Below are positions 34,014 through 42,645 of a stretch of DNA of 64,000 nt, piece after piece (within the stretch, counting starts at the first letter, position 1; the number at the start of each line of letters is the position of its first letter). The stretch is from Lutispora sp003527145 (lineage in GTDB: Bacteria; Bacillota; Clostridia; Lutisporales; Lutisporaceae), in assembly GCA_029983695.1 (NCBI GenBank), contig JASBZB010000015.1, positions 33,890 through 97,889 of the forward strand, given 5' to 3'. The notes beneath the pieces are model-generated. The model worked only from the letters and a program-made list of their open reading frames with translations. It searched no databases and was not told the DNA's origin. The position numbers and the translations under genes are program-made.

Positions 34014-35717
34014 ATGAGTATTTTAACCCATGTTCATTCCGAAATATCTAAATATATTGAGACTATTGCTGAAATGATTGATTTTGATATTTATATTGTA
34101 GATGACCATTTATTGCGCATTATGGGAACAGGTGTGTATAGCAAGATGCTGGGGATTGTTTTGCCTGAGCACACCTCCAATGGCTGGGTCCTAAGGAATA
34201 AAGAGCCACTTGTCATGTTTAATCCTTGCGAAAATCAGATTTGTGCAGAGTGCCCGATGAATAAATCTGACAACTGTGCAAAGGAGTACTCTGTACATAT
34301 GCCGATAATTTCAAATAGCAATTGTTTAGGTGTAGTGACTATATCTTCCGCTTACAACGATGCCTCAAAAAAACGTATGGTGGCAGAAAAAGAAAAATTG
34401 CAGAGGTTTATTGTTACAATCAGCAAAGCAATTACAGCTTTTCTAGAAAATAAAGTTAAAATGACCGCTTTAGAAAAGTGTTTTAGCTCTTCGGAAGAAG
34501 CCGTTATTATAACAGATAAAGAAGGTAATATTATTCAAACAACCAATGCTGTACAAAGGAGCTTTGAGGGCCTTTCTAATATATATGAACTGATACCAAA
34601 GAGAAGAGAATCATATGGAGATGATTTTCAAAATTCTACCATGAAGTTAAATGATAACTTACAGGTATATCGTTTAAAAGTGGCAATAAGTAATAGCGAA
34701 TACAATCAAATATTTTTTTTAAAAATGGGGTCGAAAAATAAAATAGAAGGCAGCAATTCTTTTATTGATAAAGAAATATTTTTAAGTCAAATTGTAGGTA
34801 AAAGTGAGGGCGTAGAAGAGCTTAAAAAAGTAGTTTTGCATGTTGCAAAATATAATTCCAATTGCTTGATTTTAGGTGAAAGCGGTACAGGTAAAGAGAT
34901 GTTTGCAAAGCTCATCCATAATATAAGCGATAGAAGAGACGAAGCTTTTATGACAGTTAATTGTGCGGCTATACCCGATCATCTATTGGAAAGTGAAATG
35001 TTTGGATATGAACCAGGTGCTTTTACAGATGCAAGTAAAAAAGGGAAGAAGGGGTTGTTTGAAATTGCTGATAAGGGAACCCTTTTTTTAGATGAAATTG
35101 GAGATATGCCGATCTATTTGCAGCCGAAACTTCTAAGAGCTATTGAAACAGGTAAGATAAAGAGAATAGGGGGCACAAAAGAAATTCAACTGGATGTAAG
35201 ATTTATTGCTGCCACTAATAAAAATCTATCGGAAATGATTAAAAATGGCGAATTTAGAGATGATTTATATTATAGGCTATGTGTTATTCCAATAAAGGTT
35301 CCGGCTCTTAGAGAAAGGACAGAGGATATTATTGAGTTGACAAAGTATTTTATTGATAAATACAATAATAAATTTAACAAACATATTAATAAAATATCTG
35401 AAAAGGTTAAAAAGCATTTATTGATTTATGACTGGCCCGGCAATGTCAGAGAATTGGAAAATATAATTGAGTATGCGGTTACAATGGAAAAAACTGATAC
35501 TTTAACTATTGGCAGTTTACCCTTAAGCATTAATTACGGCAGCGAAATAGGATTTAATAGAATACAAGAAATATCGATCAATGATTTTAAAAAACAAAAT
35601 ATTTTAGAGCATTTGGAGAAATACGGAGATACAGTTGAATCAAAAACAAAGATAGCAGAGGAGCTGGGCATAAGCCTAACTACACTTTATAGATATATAA
35701 AAAAATACGGAATCTGA
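34014..35717 (+). CDS. Sigma-54-dependent activator with Cys-cluster sensor domain
   Basis: A 567-residue regulator. An N-terminal GAF-like sensor (about 1-150) carries C72, C77, C80 and C88; a PAS-like segment covers about 155-240. The AAA+ domain (about 262-490) has Walker A GESGTGKE, Walker B LFLDEIGD and FRDDLYYRL. A C-terminal Fis HTH reads SKTKIAEELGISLTTLYRYI. The sigma-54 contact loop is GAFTDA (D339) rather than GAFTGA. Four palindromes and a -24/-12 promoter follow directly, in front of the peptide transport operon, so that operon is the likely target. The Cys set could bind a metal or Fe-S cluster. A good AGGAGG precedes the ATG. Confidence 0.88.
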   Translation: MSILTHVHSEISKYIETIAEMIDFDIYIVDDHLLRIMGTGVYSKMLGIVLPEHTSNGWVLRNKEPLVMFNPCENQICAECPMNKSDNCAKEYSVHMPIISNSNCLGVVTISSAYNDASKKRMVAEKEKLQRFIVTISKAITAFLENKVKMTALEKCFSSSEEAVIITDKEGNIIQTTNAVQRSFEGLSNIYELIPKRRESYGDDFQNSTMKLNDNLQVYRLKVAISNSEYNQIFFLKMGSKNKIEGSNSFIDKEIFLSQIVGKSEGVEELKKVVLHVAKYNSNCLILGESGTGKEMFAKLIHNISDRRDEAFMTVNCAAIPDHLLESEMFGYEPGAFTDASKKGKKGLFEIADKGTLFLDEIGDMPIYLQPKLLRAIETGKIKRIGGTKEIQLDVRFIAATNKNLSEMIKNGEFRDDLYYRLCVIPIKVPALRERTEDIIELTKYFIDKYNNKFNKHINKISEKVKKHLLIYDWPGNVRELENIIEYAVTMEKTDTLTIGSLPLSINYGSEIGFNRIQEISINDFKKQNILEHLEKYGDTVESKTKIAEELGISLTTLYRYIKKYGI

Positions 35718-35718
35718 T

Positions 35719-35821
35719 TTATCAAAATGATAAGCTTTTATCACTTTTATAAATCCTGAGCTTTCAACGCAAAGATGTTATATTGATACGAATTTATCAA
35801 AATGACTTATCAAAATGATAA
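35719..35821 (+). promoter_or_regulatory. Four TTATCA-N3-TGATAA sites, candidate activator enhancer
   Basis: Perfect palindromes TTATCAAAATGATAA lie at 35719-35733 and 35807-35821, and degenerate copies at 35738-35752 (TTATCACTTTTATAA) and 35794-35808 (TTATCAAAATGACTT). They start two bases after the activator stop codon and lie about 210-310 bases before the -24 element. Binding by the neighbouring activator is inferred. Confidence 0.72.
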
Positions 35822-35863
35822 AACATGTCTGCAAATTAATTGAATTTACAGACATGTTTTATT
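35821..35863 (+). terminator. Terminator of the activator gene
   Basis: AAACATGTCTG (35821-35831) pairs with CAGACATGTTT (35849-35859), followed by a T-rich stretch. Confidence 0.8.
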
Positions 35864-36025
35864 TATTTTATATTTTTTTAAAATAGATAGTGATGCAAGC
35901 GCCCTGGATAATGTCTTAAGAAGTATTGATAAATCAGTGAAATGAGTAAGTAAAGAAAAAGCATTTGCTAGTAGAAAGGATGATTTTTAAAAACTAAGCC
36001 GGATTTTCATCGGCCTGTTAAGATT

Positions 36026-36042
36026 TTGGCAGCAAAGTTGCA
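36026..36042 (+). promoter_or_regulatory. Sigma-54 (-24/-12) promoter of the hydrolase-Opp operon
   Basis: TTGGCAGCAAAGTTGCA has GG at 36028 and GC at 36040, exactly 12 apart, with near-consensus boxes. It is 47 bases before the first gene. Confidence 0.88.
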
Positions 36043-36088
36043 TATTTAATACAAGCAACCATGGTAATATGTAAAAAGGAGGGGGTTT

Positions 36089-36871
36089 ATGAGACCACTA
36101 ATAGGTATAACGGCCAAATTATCATCGGATGATTGCATTGGAATACATACAAATTTAGGTTGCAAGAACCAGTCTTGGCTGTTATTAGCTGATGATTATA
36201 TTAAGTCTGTTGAGGAAATGGGAGGCACACCTGTGGTCATCCCGGTTTTGGAAGATTACAAAAATATACTTGGATTTGTAGATAATTTGGATGGGGTCAT
36301 TTTTTCCGGAGGAAATGATTTGAATCCAAAGTATTACAATGAAGAAGCGGAATTTGAATACAAAAATCTGCTGGAAAGCTTGGACAAGCTTGAAATTTAT
36401 TTGTACAAGAAAATATTAATGGAGACAGATATGCCCATTTTGGGGATTTGCAGAGGACTTCAGTTGATTAACACAGTTCATGGAGGCAAATTATATCAAG
36501 AAATGAGAATGGGTGAATATCCAAAGCATACCTATTCTGCCGAGCCGGTATCCAAAAGTTTTATTGCTCATATGGTTTCAATAGAAGAAAATAGCTTATT
36601 GCATAAAATTGTAAAGGGGAAAAGCATCAAGACAAATTCATTTCACCATCAAAGCATTAAAGTATTGGGAAAAGGTTTAAAGGTGAATGCAATAAGCGAG
36701 GATGGCATTATAGAGGGAATTGAAGGTATTGATGATAGATTTTTGCTGGCTGTTCAGTGGCATCCTGAAATGCTGGCTCCAAAAGAAAGCATAAACGATA
36801 TTTATAGCAGACGTATTTTTGAGTATTTTATAAAGGAATCCGAAAACTTTAGCAATAAAAAGAAAAAATAA
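36089..36871 (+). CDS. Gamma-glutamyl-gamma-aminobutyrate hydrolase family (class I glutamine amidotransferase-like)
   Basis: A 260-residue PuuD-like hydrolase. It has the N-terminal RPLIGIT, a GVIFSGGNDLNPKYY segment, the nucleophile Cys in ILGICRGLQ, SFHHQ, and the catalytic His and Glu in VQWHPE. Such enzymes cleave gamma-glutamyl bonds in the cytoplasm. First gene of the sigma-54-controlled operon, 21 bases before the substrate-binding protein gene, it suggests that the transporter brings in gamma-glutamyl compounds or peptides that this enzyme splits. AGGAGGG precedes the ATG. A second homologue lies at 44932. Confidence 0.88.
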   Translation: MRPLIGITAKLSSDDCIGIHTNLGCKNQSWLLLADDYIKSVEEMGGTPVVIPVLEDYKNILGFVDNLDGVIFSGGNDLNPKYYNEEAEFEYKNLLESLDKLEIYLYKKILMETDMPILGICRGLQLINTVHGGKLYQEMRMGEYPKHTYSAEPVSKSFIAHMVSIEENSLLHKIVKGKSIKTNSFHHQSIKVLGKGLKVNAISEDGIIEGIEGIDDRFLLAVQWHPEMLAPKESINDIYSRRIFEYFIKESENFSNKKKK

Positions 36872-36891
36872 ATATTTAGGAGGATGATTTA

Positions 36892-38514
36892 ATGAAGAAA
36901 GTATTATCACTGGTTATCATACTTGCCTTGTCGATGAGTATGATTGGCTGTGGAGGGTCACAGCAAGCCTCCGGTGAAGATGTAAAAAAGGAAAAGATAC
37001 TTACTTTGATTAAAGAGGCAGACCTTAATTCCATGGATCCACAGTTGGCAACGGATGGACTTTCTTTTGAAGCCATTGCAGCTACCATAGACGGTTTATA
37101 TTATACAGCTGAGGATGGTAGTGCTCAACCGGCACTTGCAGAAAAGACAGAGGTTTCTGAAGATGGATTGCAATACACTTTTACTATTAGGGATGCAAAG
37201 TGGAGCAATGGTGATCCTGTAACGGCTCATAATTTTGTTTATGGGTGGAGAAGACTTGCAGATCCACAGTTAGCAAGCGAGTATGCATATATGCTGGATG
37301 TTGCAGGCGTGAAAAATGGATGGCTTTGTTCAACCGGGGAAAAACCTTTGGAAGAATTGGGAGTAAAGGCTCTGGACGATAAAACCTTCGTTGTTGAGCT
37401 TGACAGGGTTGTACCGTTTTTTGTGAAGCTAACGACTTTCCCATCTTTTTATCCAAGCAATCAAGCTTTTGTGGAAGCTCAAGGAGATCAATATGCTTTA
37501 ACTCCTGAGGCAGCCCTTGCTTGTGGGCCATTCAAGTTGTCGGAATGGTATCCCGGAAGCAGCTTCAAGGTTGTAAAAAATAAGGCATACTGGGATGCAG
37601 ATGCAGTTAAATTAGATGCTATTAATTTCAAAATTGTATTAGATTCTCAAAGTGCTGTTTTGGAATATGATTCCGGTGCTTCAGATTATGTGAGATTATC
37701 CGGTGAGCTGGTTGAAAAGTATAAAGATAATCCGAACTTCACTACTACTTTGGGAAGCTATTTATGGTATTTGAGCGTAAATCTCAAAAAAGAAGATTTA
37801 AGCAATATCAATTTGAATAAAGCACTTGCATATTCATTTAACAGAGAGCAAATTGCTGATTCCGTGCTAAAGGATAGCTCTGTGGGAGCTAATTACTTTG
37901 TACCTATAAAGCTTGCAACAGGCCCTGACGGAAAGGACTTCAGAGAAACTTCACCAAAGTATTTTACTGAGGGTAAAGATGCGGCAAAAGAATATTGGGA
38001 TAAAGCAAAAGCTGAAATAGGCAAAGATAAATTAACGATAGAATTGCTTTTTGAAGATTCGGAAGCTTCTAAGAAGGTAGCGGAGTTTTTGAAGGCTGAA
38101 ATTGAAACCACTCTTGCAGGAATCACGATAGAACTCAAATCTCAACCTAAGAAAACCAGGCTTACGCTAATGAAGGCCGGTGAATATGAAGTATGCTTGA
38201 CAAGATGGGGCCCTGACTACCAGGATCCTATGACTTATCTGGAACTTTTCGTTTCAGACGGGTCTATGAACTATGGCGGATATAAAGATCCGGAATACGA
38301 TGCTCTCATTGCAAAATGCAAATCCGGGGAGATTTCTCTTGAGGAACGTTGGGAAGTTATGAAAGAAGCAGAAAAGATATTGCTGCAAGGCGGCGGACCA
38401 ATCCCGGTATATCAAACAGGTGCTTCAAATTTATGGAATCCTAAGGTAATAGGAGCTATAAACAATTCAGTAGGTGTGCCTTATACTTATAAGTATGCAG
38501 ATATTATTGAATAA
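36892..38514 (+). CDS. oppA: Oligopeptide ABC transporter substrate-binding lipoprotein
   Basis: A 540-residue SBP_bac_5 family protein. The N-terminus is a lipoprotein signal (MKKVLSLVIILALSMSMIGC, lipobox Cys20). Core features are DPQLATDGLSFE, WSNGDPVTAHNFVYGWRR, the FKLSEWYPGSSF segment and late TRWGPDYQDPMTYLELF, which fits OppA peptide binders. It would sit on the outer face of the membrane and deliver peptides to OppBC. A perfect stem-loop after its stop probably keeps its expression above that of the permease genes. Substrate may be gamma-glutamyl peptides, judging by the first gene of the operon. Confidence 0.9.
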   Translation: MKKVLSLVIILALSMSMIGCGGSQQASGEDVKKEKILTLIKEADLNSMDPQLATDGLSFEAIAATIDGLYYTAEDGSAQPALAEKTEVSEDGLQYTFTIRDAKWSNGDPVTAHNFVYGWRRLADPQLASEYAYMLDVAGVKNGWLCSTGEKPLEELGVKALDDKTFVVELDRVVPFFVKLTTFPSFYPSNQAFVEAQGDQYALTPEAALACGPFKLSEWYPGSSFKVVKNKAYWDADAVKLDAINFKIVLDSQSAVLEYDSGASDYVRLSGELVEKYKDNPNFTTTLGSYLWYLSVNLKKEDLSNINLNKALAYSFNREQIADSVLKDSSVGANYFVPIKLATGPDGKDFRETSPKYFTEGKDAAKEYWDKAKAEIGKDKLTIELLFEDSEASKKVAEFLKAEIETTLAGITIELKSQPKKTRLTLMKAGEYEVCLTRWGPDYQDPMTYLELFVSDGSMNYGGYKDPEYDALIAKCKSGEISLEERWEVMKEAEKILLQGGGPIPVYQTGASNLWNPKVIGAINNSVGVPYTYKYADIIE

Positions 38515-38538
38515 GCTTTGAACAGGTAAAACGATTAA

Positions 38539-38575
38539 CAAATTATAGGATGTATAATTATCATCCTATAATTTG
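38539..38575 (+). terminator. Intra-operon stem-loop between oppA and oppB
   Basis: A perfect 14-bp AT-rich stem (38539-38552 with 38562-38575) followed by TTTGTT. Likely a leaky terminator or mRNA stabiliser. Confidence 0.75.
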
Positions 38576-38597
38576 TTTGTTAAGGAGGGACTGTGAA

Positions 38598-39533
38598 ATG
38601 GGGAAATATATTATAAAACGGCTTATTATATCTATATTTACTATATTGGCCATATTGCTGCTCTTATTTTTGCTGCTGGAGTTATTGCCGGGCACGCCTT
38701 TTAACGATGAGAAGCTGACTGAAGAACAGAAAGCTGTTGTCATGGAGAAGTACGGCCTTGACAAACCGGTATTGGTTCGCTTTGCTAATTACATTCATTT
38801 GATGCTTAAAGGTGATTTTGGTGTTTCATATACTATGCAAAAGAACATGCCAATTTCAAAAATGCTTAAGCCAAGAATCCAAGTATCCATATCCATAGGG
38901 CTTCAAGCAGTTTTGCTGGGTACTATTATTGGATTGGTATTAGGTATTATTGCATCACTTAAACATAATACATGGTTGGATAGTGTGGCAAGTATTATTT
39001 CGGTATGCGGAGTTAGTATCCCATCTTATGTTTTTGCATTGGCTTTGGCTTACCTGCTTGGCTACAAGCTGAAACTATTTCCTATTCTATTCAACCCCTC
39101 CAATGCAGCAAAGTCTAGTGTAATGCCTACCATAGCACTATCAATGTTTACTGTTGCTACTGTTTCCAGATTTTTAAGAAGTGAAATGCTGGAGGTTTTT
39201 GGGAGTGATTATATTTTGCTTGCAAAATCTAAGGGTATTAGTGACAGCAGGCTAATTGTGCGTCATGGCCTAAGAAATGCCATGATTCCTGTTATTACGG
39301 TTTTAGGCCCTTTAGTTGTAAGTTTGATGACAGGGAGTCTGGTAGTTGAAAAAATCTTTGCAATTCCAGGGCTGGGCAGTTTGTTTGTAACGGCGATACA
39401 GGTCAATGATTACAATGTGGTGATTGCAGCTGCTTTTATATATAGTGTTATGTTCATTGCAGTTATGCTGGTAGTGGATATACTCTATGGTATTATCGAT
39501 CCCAGAATTAGATTAGCAAAGGAGGAGAAATAA
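38598..39533 (+). CDS. oppB: Oligopeptide ABC transporter permease
   Basis: A 311-residue BPD_transp_1 permease with six helices. An N-terminal helix, the proline-rich PGTPFNDEKLTEEQK exterior segment typical of OppB, and the cytoplasmic EAA loop (LAKSKGISDSRLIVRHGLRNAMIP) are present. The ATG at 38598 follows AAGGAGGG; the earlier ATG at 38550 has no ribosome site and lies within the stem-loop. It pairs with OppC two bases downstream to form the membrane channel. Confidence 0.9.
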   Translation: MGKYIIKRLIISIFTILAILLLLFLLLELLPGTPFNDEKLTEEQKAVVMEKYGLDKPVLVRFANYIHLMLKGDFGVSYTMQKNMPISKMLKPRIQVSISIGLQAVLLGTIIGLVLGIIASLKHNTWLDSVASIISVCGVSIPSYVFALALAYLLGYKLKLFPILFNPSNAAKSSVMPTIALSMFTVATVSRFLRSEMLEVFGSDYILLAKSKGISDSRLIVRHGLRNAMIPVITVLGPLVVSLMTGSLVVEKIFAIPGLGSLFVTAIQVNDYNVVIAAAFIYSVMFIAVMLVVDILYGIIDPRIRLAKEEK

Positions 39534-39535
39534 TA

Positions 39536-40540
39536 ATGTCGCTTATTTTTAAAGAAGATGATTTTGCTTTTGCTAATAAACGTAAAGGTACTAATGATAC
39601 CTATGATATTTCAAAGGAATCTTTTGCAAAAGATGTATTTACAAGATTTATGAAAAATAAAGGTGCGGTTATCAGCCTTGTCTGCATTGCTATCATTATA
39701 TTCATGGCGATATTTGCACCTTATGTTAATGAACATACTTATAAATCTATGATTATCGGGCATGCTTCCTTGCCGCCCAAAATACCTATTTTAGAAAAGC
39801 TTGGAATTTGCGATGGCATCATAGAAGGCGTAGATGTGTATGAAAAAGCAGGTGCAGATGGAAGCTATTATTTGTTTGGCACCGATACTCTCGGGAGAGA
39901 TTTATGGACAAGAACTTGGGTAGGCACGCGGGTATCTCTTTATATTGCCGGGCTTGCAATGCTTATTGATATGATAATTGGAATGAGCTTTGGACTTATT
40001 TCCGGTTTTTTTGGAGGCAAAGTTGATTTGGTCATGCAGCGGTTTATTGAAATTTTAAGTGGTATACCAAACATGATTATTGTGACTTTATTGGTTTTAG
40101 TTCTCAAGCCAGGTATTTTGTCAATTACTGTGGCGCTATTAATTAAGGGTTGGATTGGTATGAGCCGGGTGGTAAGGGCACAAGTGCTCAAATTAAAGGA
40201 GCAAGAATTTATTTTAGCATCTGAAACCTTAGGAACCAGTAGTGCCAATATAATCTTAAATGAAATTTTACCTAATATATTAGGACAAGTTATTATCATG
40301 TCTATGTTTTCCATACCGGATGCCATATTTACAGAGTCTTTTTTAGCATTTATAGGCCTTGGGCTGCAAGCACCCATGGCTTCTCTTGGAGTGCTTATTA
40401 ACGACGGCTTTAAATCTTTTTTGGTGTTTCCATATATGGTTGCGATTCCGACCACTGTTTTAGCAATTTTAATGTTAAGCTTTAACATAATGGCCGATGG
40501 TTTAAGGGATGCATTTGATCCAAAAATGAAAGAAATGTAG
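39536..40540 (+). CDS. oppC: Oligopeptide ABC transporter permease
   Basis: A 334-residue OppC/DppC-type permease. A cytosolic N-tail is followed by an OppC_N helix and an outside segment with YLFGTDTLGRDLWTRTWVGTR, the hallmark of the family. The EAA loop is ILASETLGTSSANIILNEILPN, and the end matches DGLRDAFDPKMKEM. Six helices in all. The gene begins two bases after oppB and uses the AAGGAGG site inside the oppB end. Confidence 0.92.
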   Translation: MSLIFKEDDFAFANKRKGTNDTYDISKESFAKDVFTRFMKNKGAVISLVCIAIIIFMAIFAPYVNEHTYKSMIIGHASLPPKIPILEKLGICDGIIEGVDVYEKAGADGSYYLFGTDTLGRDLWTRTWVGTRVSLYIAGLAMLIDMIIGMSFGLISGFFGGKVDLVMQRFIEILSGIPNMIIVTLLVLVLKPGILSITVALLIKGWIGMSRVVRAQVLKLKEQEFILASETLGTSSANIILNEILPNILGQVIIMSMFSIPDAIFTESFLAFIGLGLQAPMASLGVLINDGFKSFLVFPYMVAIPTTVLAILMLSFNIMADGLRDAFDPKMKEM

Positions 40541-40550
40541 GTGATGGGAA

Positions 40551-41660
40551 ATGATTGAAGAAAAAAGAAGGAGTATATTATCCATAAGAGACTTAGAAAT
40601 ATCATTTACAACTTCTTCGGGTATATTAAAAGCAATAAGGGGCATAAAGCTGGATCTGTTTAAGGGTGAAACCGTTGCAATAGTAGGAGAAAGCGGAAGC
40701 GGCAAAAGTGTTACCGTTAAAGCCGTAATGGGGATACTCAGCAATAATGGAACCATCAACAATGGTAGTATTATTTATACATATAAAGATGCCCATGGTA
40801 ATGAAAAGGAATATGATATTGTAAAAATGACGCCTAAAGAAATAAGAAAAGAAATAAGCGGTAAAAGAGTTGCCATGGTTTTTCAAGATCCTATGACATC
40901 CTTGAATCCTACAATGACAATTGGAAATCAGATTATGGAGGGTATGCAGCATCATTACAAGACTTCGAAGGCTGAGGCTAAGGCAAAAGCAGAAGAATTT
41001 CTTCGTTTGGTTGGCATTGATAATCCGGCAAAGCGTATGAAGCAGTATCCAAATCAACTGTCAGGGGGAATGCGTCAGCGTGTTGTTATAGCTATTGCTC
41101 TTTCTTGCGAACCTGATATTCTTATATGCGATGAGCCTACAACTGCACTTGATGTAACAGTACAAGCCAAAATATTGGAATTAATTAAAGATATTCAGAG
41201 GCAAAAAGGTGTCTCGGTAATATATATTACTCATGATTTAGGCGTTGTAGCCAAGGTTGCTGATTATGTAGCAGTTATGTATGCAGGAAGGATTGTTGAA
41301 AAAGGAGCAGTAGAAGAAATTTTTTATGATCCGCGGCATCCTTACACCTGGGGACTCTTATCTTCTATTCCTGATATCAGTACCCTGGATGGCAAGCTTT
41401 ATTCTATACCTGGCAGTCCGATTAATTTGATAAATGGTTTTGAGGGGGATGCTTTTGCACTTAGAAATGAATATGCTCTAAATATTGATTTTAGGTTAAA
41501 TCCGCCTATGTTTAATGTGGGTGGTAAACACAGGGTTGCCACATGGCTGGCCCATGAAAATGCACCAAAAATTGAAATGCCAAAAGATTTGCGTAGAAGA
41601 ATAGATAAAATGTTGCAGGGGGTTGGAAAAGATGAACGAAAAGCCTATATTGGATGTTAG
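40551..41660 (+). CDS. oppD: Oligopeptide ABC transporter ATP-binding protein
   Basis: A 369-residue ATPase with Walker A GESGSGKS, Q-loop MVFQDPMTSLNP, signature LSGGMRQR, Walker B ILICDEPTTALD and the His-loop ITHDLG. The C-terminal oligo_HPY region (HPYTWGLLSSIPD) marks the OppD/DppD group, but its four-Cys Fe-S segment is not present: CX residues expected after this region are replaced. The tail extends to residue 369 and overlaps the start of oppF by 29 bases. Confidence 0.9.
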   Translation: MIEEKRRSILSIRDLEISFTTSSGILKAIRGIKLDLFKGETVAIVGESGSGKSVTVKAVMGILSNNGTINNGSIIYTYKDAHGNEKEYDIVKMTPKEIRKEISGKRVAMVFQDPMTSLNPTMTIGNQIMEGMQHHYKTSKAEAKAKAEEFLRLVGIDNPAKRMKQYPNQLSGGMRQRVVIAIALSCEPDILICDEPTTALDVTVQAKILELIKDIQRQKGVSVIYITHDLGVVAKVADYVAVMYAGRIVEKGAVEEIFYDPRHPYTWGLLSSIPDISTLDGKLYSIPGSPINLINGFEGDAFALRNEYALNIDFRLNPPMFNVGGKHRVATWLAHENAPKIEMPKDLRRRIDKMLQGVGKDERKAYIGC

Positions 41661-42552
41661 AAACTTAAAGCAGCATTTTAAAATAAATAAAAAATTTACC
41701 GTAAAGGCGGTAGATGAGGTCAGCTTCAAAATATATTCCGGAGAAACCTATGGATTAGTCGGCGAAAGCGGAAGCGGAAAATCAACAATAGGAAGATCTA
41801 TTATTAGGCTTTATAAGCCAACATCCGGAGAGGTTGTATTTGATGATGTATTAATCAGCGGAAATCTTAGCAAAGAAACTACTAATCATTTGAGAACAAA
41901 AATGCAGATGATTTTTCAGGATCCTATGGCTTCTTTGAATCCAAGAAAAAAGGTAATGGATATTATTGCACAAGGATTAGATAATTATAAGCTTTATACT
42001 AATGAAAGAGATAGAGAAGAAAAGGTGTATAAAATTTTAGAAAAAGTTGGACTTTCGGGAGAGCATGCCAAACGCTATCCGCATCAATTTTCCGGTGGCC
42101 AAAGGCAAAGAATAGGCATTGCTCGCGCGCTTATCATGAATCCAAGTCTCATTATTGCAGATGAAGCAATAAGTGCATTGGATGTGTCCATACAAGCCCA
42201 AGTTGTGAATCTTATGAAAGAAATTCAAGAGGAGACTAAAATAACATATTTGTTTATTGCCCATGACCTTTCTATGGTTAAGTATATTTCCGATAGAATA
42301 GGAGTGTTGCATTTAGGGCATTTGGTTGAGACCGGAACTAAAAATGAGATTTTTAATAACCCTATTCATCCATATACAAAGTCGTTGCTGTCTGCGATAC
42401 CGGAACCTAATCCAATAGCGGTGAGAAATAGTGTTTCTATGCACTATGATTATGCCGCAAGCGGCATAGATTATACAAAGGGGACATTGCACTGTGTCTC
42501 AGGAGAGCACTATGTGCTGTCTACGGAAGAAGAATTTAAAAAATGGAAATAA
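41632..42552 (+). CDS. oppF: Oligopeptide ABC transporter ATP-binding protein
   Basis: A 306-residue ATPase with Walker A GESGSGKS, MIFQDPMASLNP, signature FSGGQRQR, Walker B LIIADEAISALD (Glu-Ala-Ile instead of the more common EPTSALD), and AHDLSMV. The end has the HPYTKSLLSAIPEPNP motif of OppF. It forms the ATPase pair with OppD. ATG at 41632 lies inside the end of oppD, with GCAGGGGG upstream; a TTG at 41623 is less likely. Last gene of the operon. Confidence 0.9.
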   Translation: MNEKPILDVRNLKQHFKINKKFTVKAVDEVSFKIYSGETYGLVGESGSGKSTIGRSIIRLYKPTSGEVVFDDVLISGNLSKETTNHLRTKMQMIFQDPMASLNPRKKVMDIIAQGLDNYKLYTNERDREEKVYKILEKVGLSGEHAKRYPHQFSGGQRQRIGIARALIMNPSLIIADEAISALDVSIQAQVVNLMKEIQEETKITYLFIAHDLSMVKYISDRIGVLHLGHLVETGTKNEIFNNPIHPYTKSLLSAIPEPNPIAVRNSVSMHYDYAASGIDYTKGTLHCVSGEHYVLSTEEEFKKWK

Positions 42553-42573
42553 CGGGGCACCGGTGACGATTAT

Positions 42574-42645
42574 TTGGCAGGGAGACGTTTAGTTGGTTAT
42601 TTGCCAAAACGTCCCCCTGCATCTTGGCAAGGAGGCGGTTTAGTT
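42574..42645. repeat. Inverted and direct repeat after oppF
   Basis: GCAGGGAGACGTTT (42577-42590) pairs with AAACGTCCCCCTGC (42607-42620). The left part, TTGGCAGGGAGACGTTTAG (42574), recurs directly at 42625 as TTGGCAAGGAGGCGGTTTAG. It fills the space between the convergent oppF and chemoreceptor genes and may be a terminator grown from a REP-like element. Confidence 0.65.
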
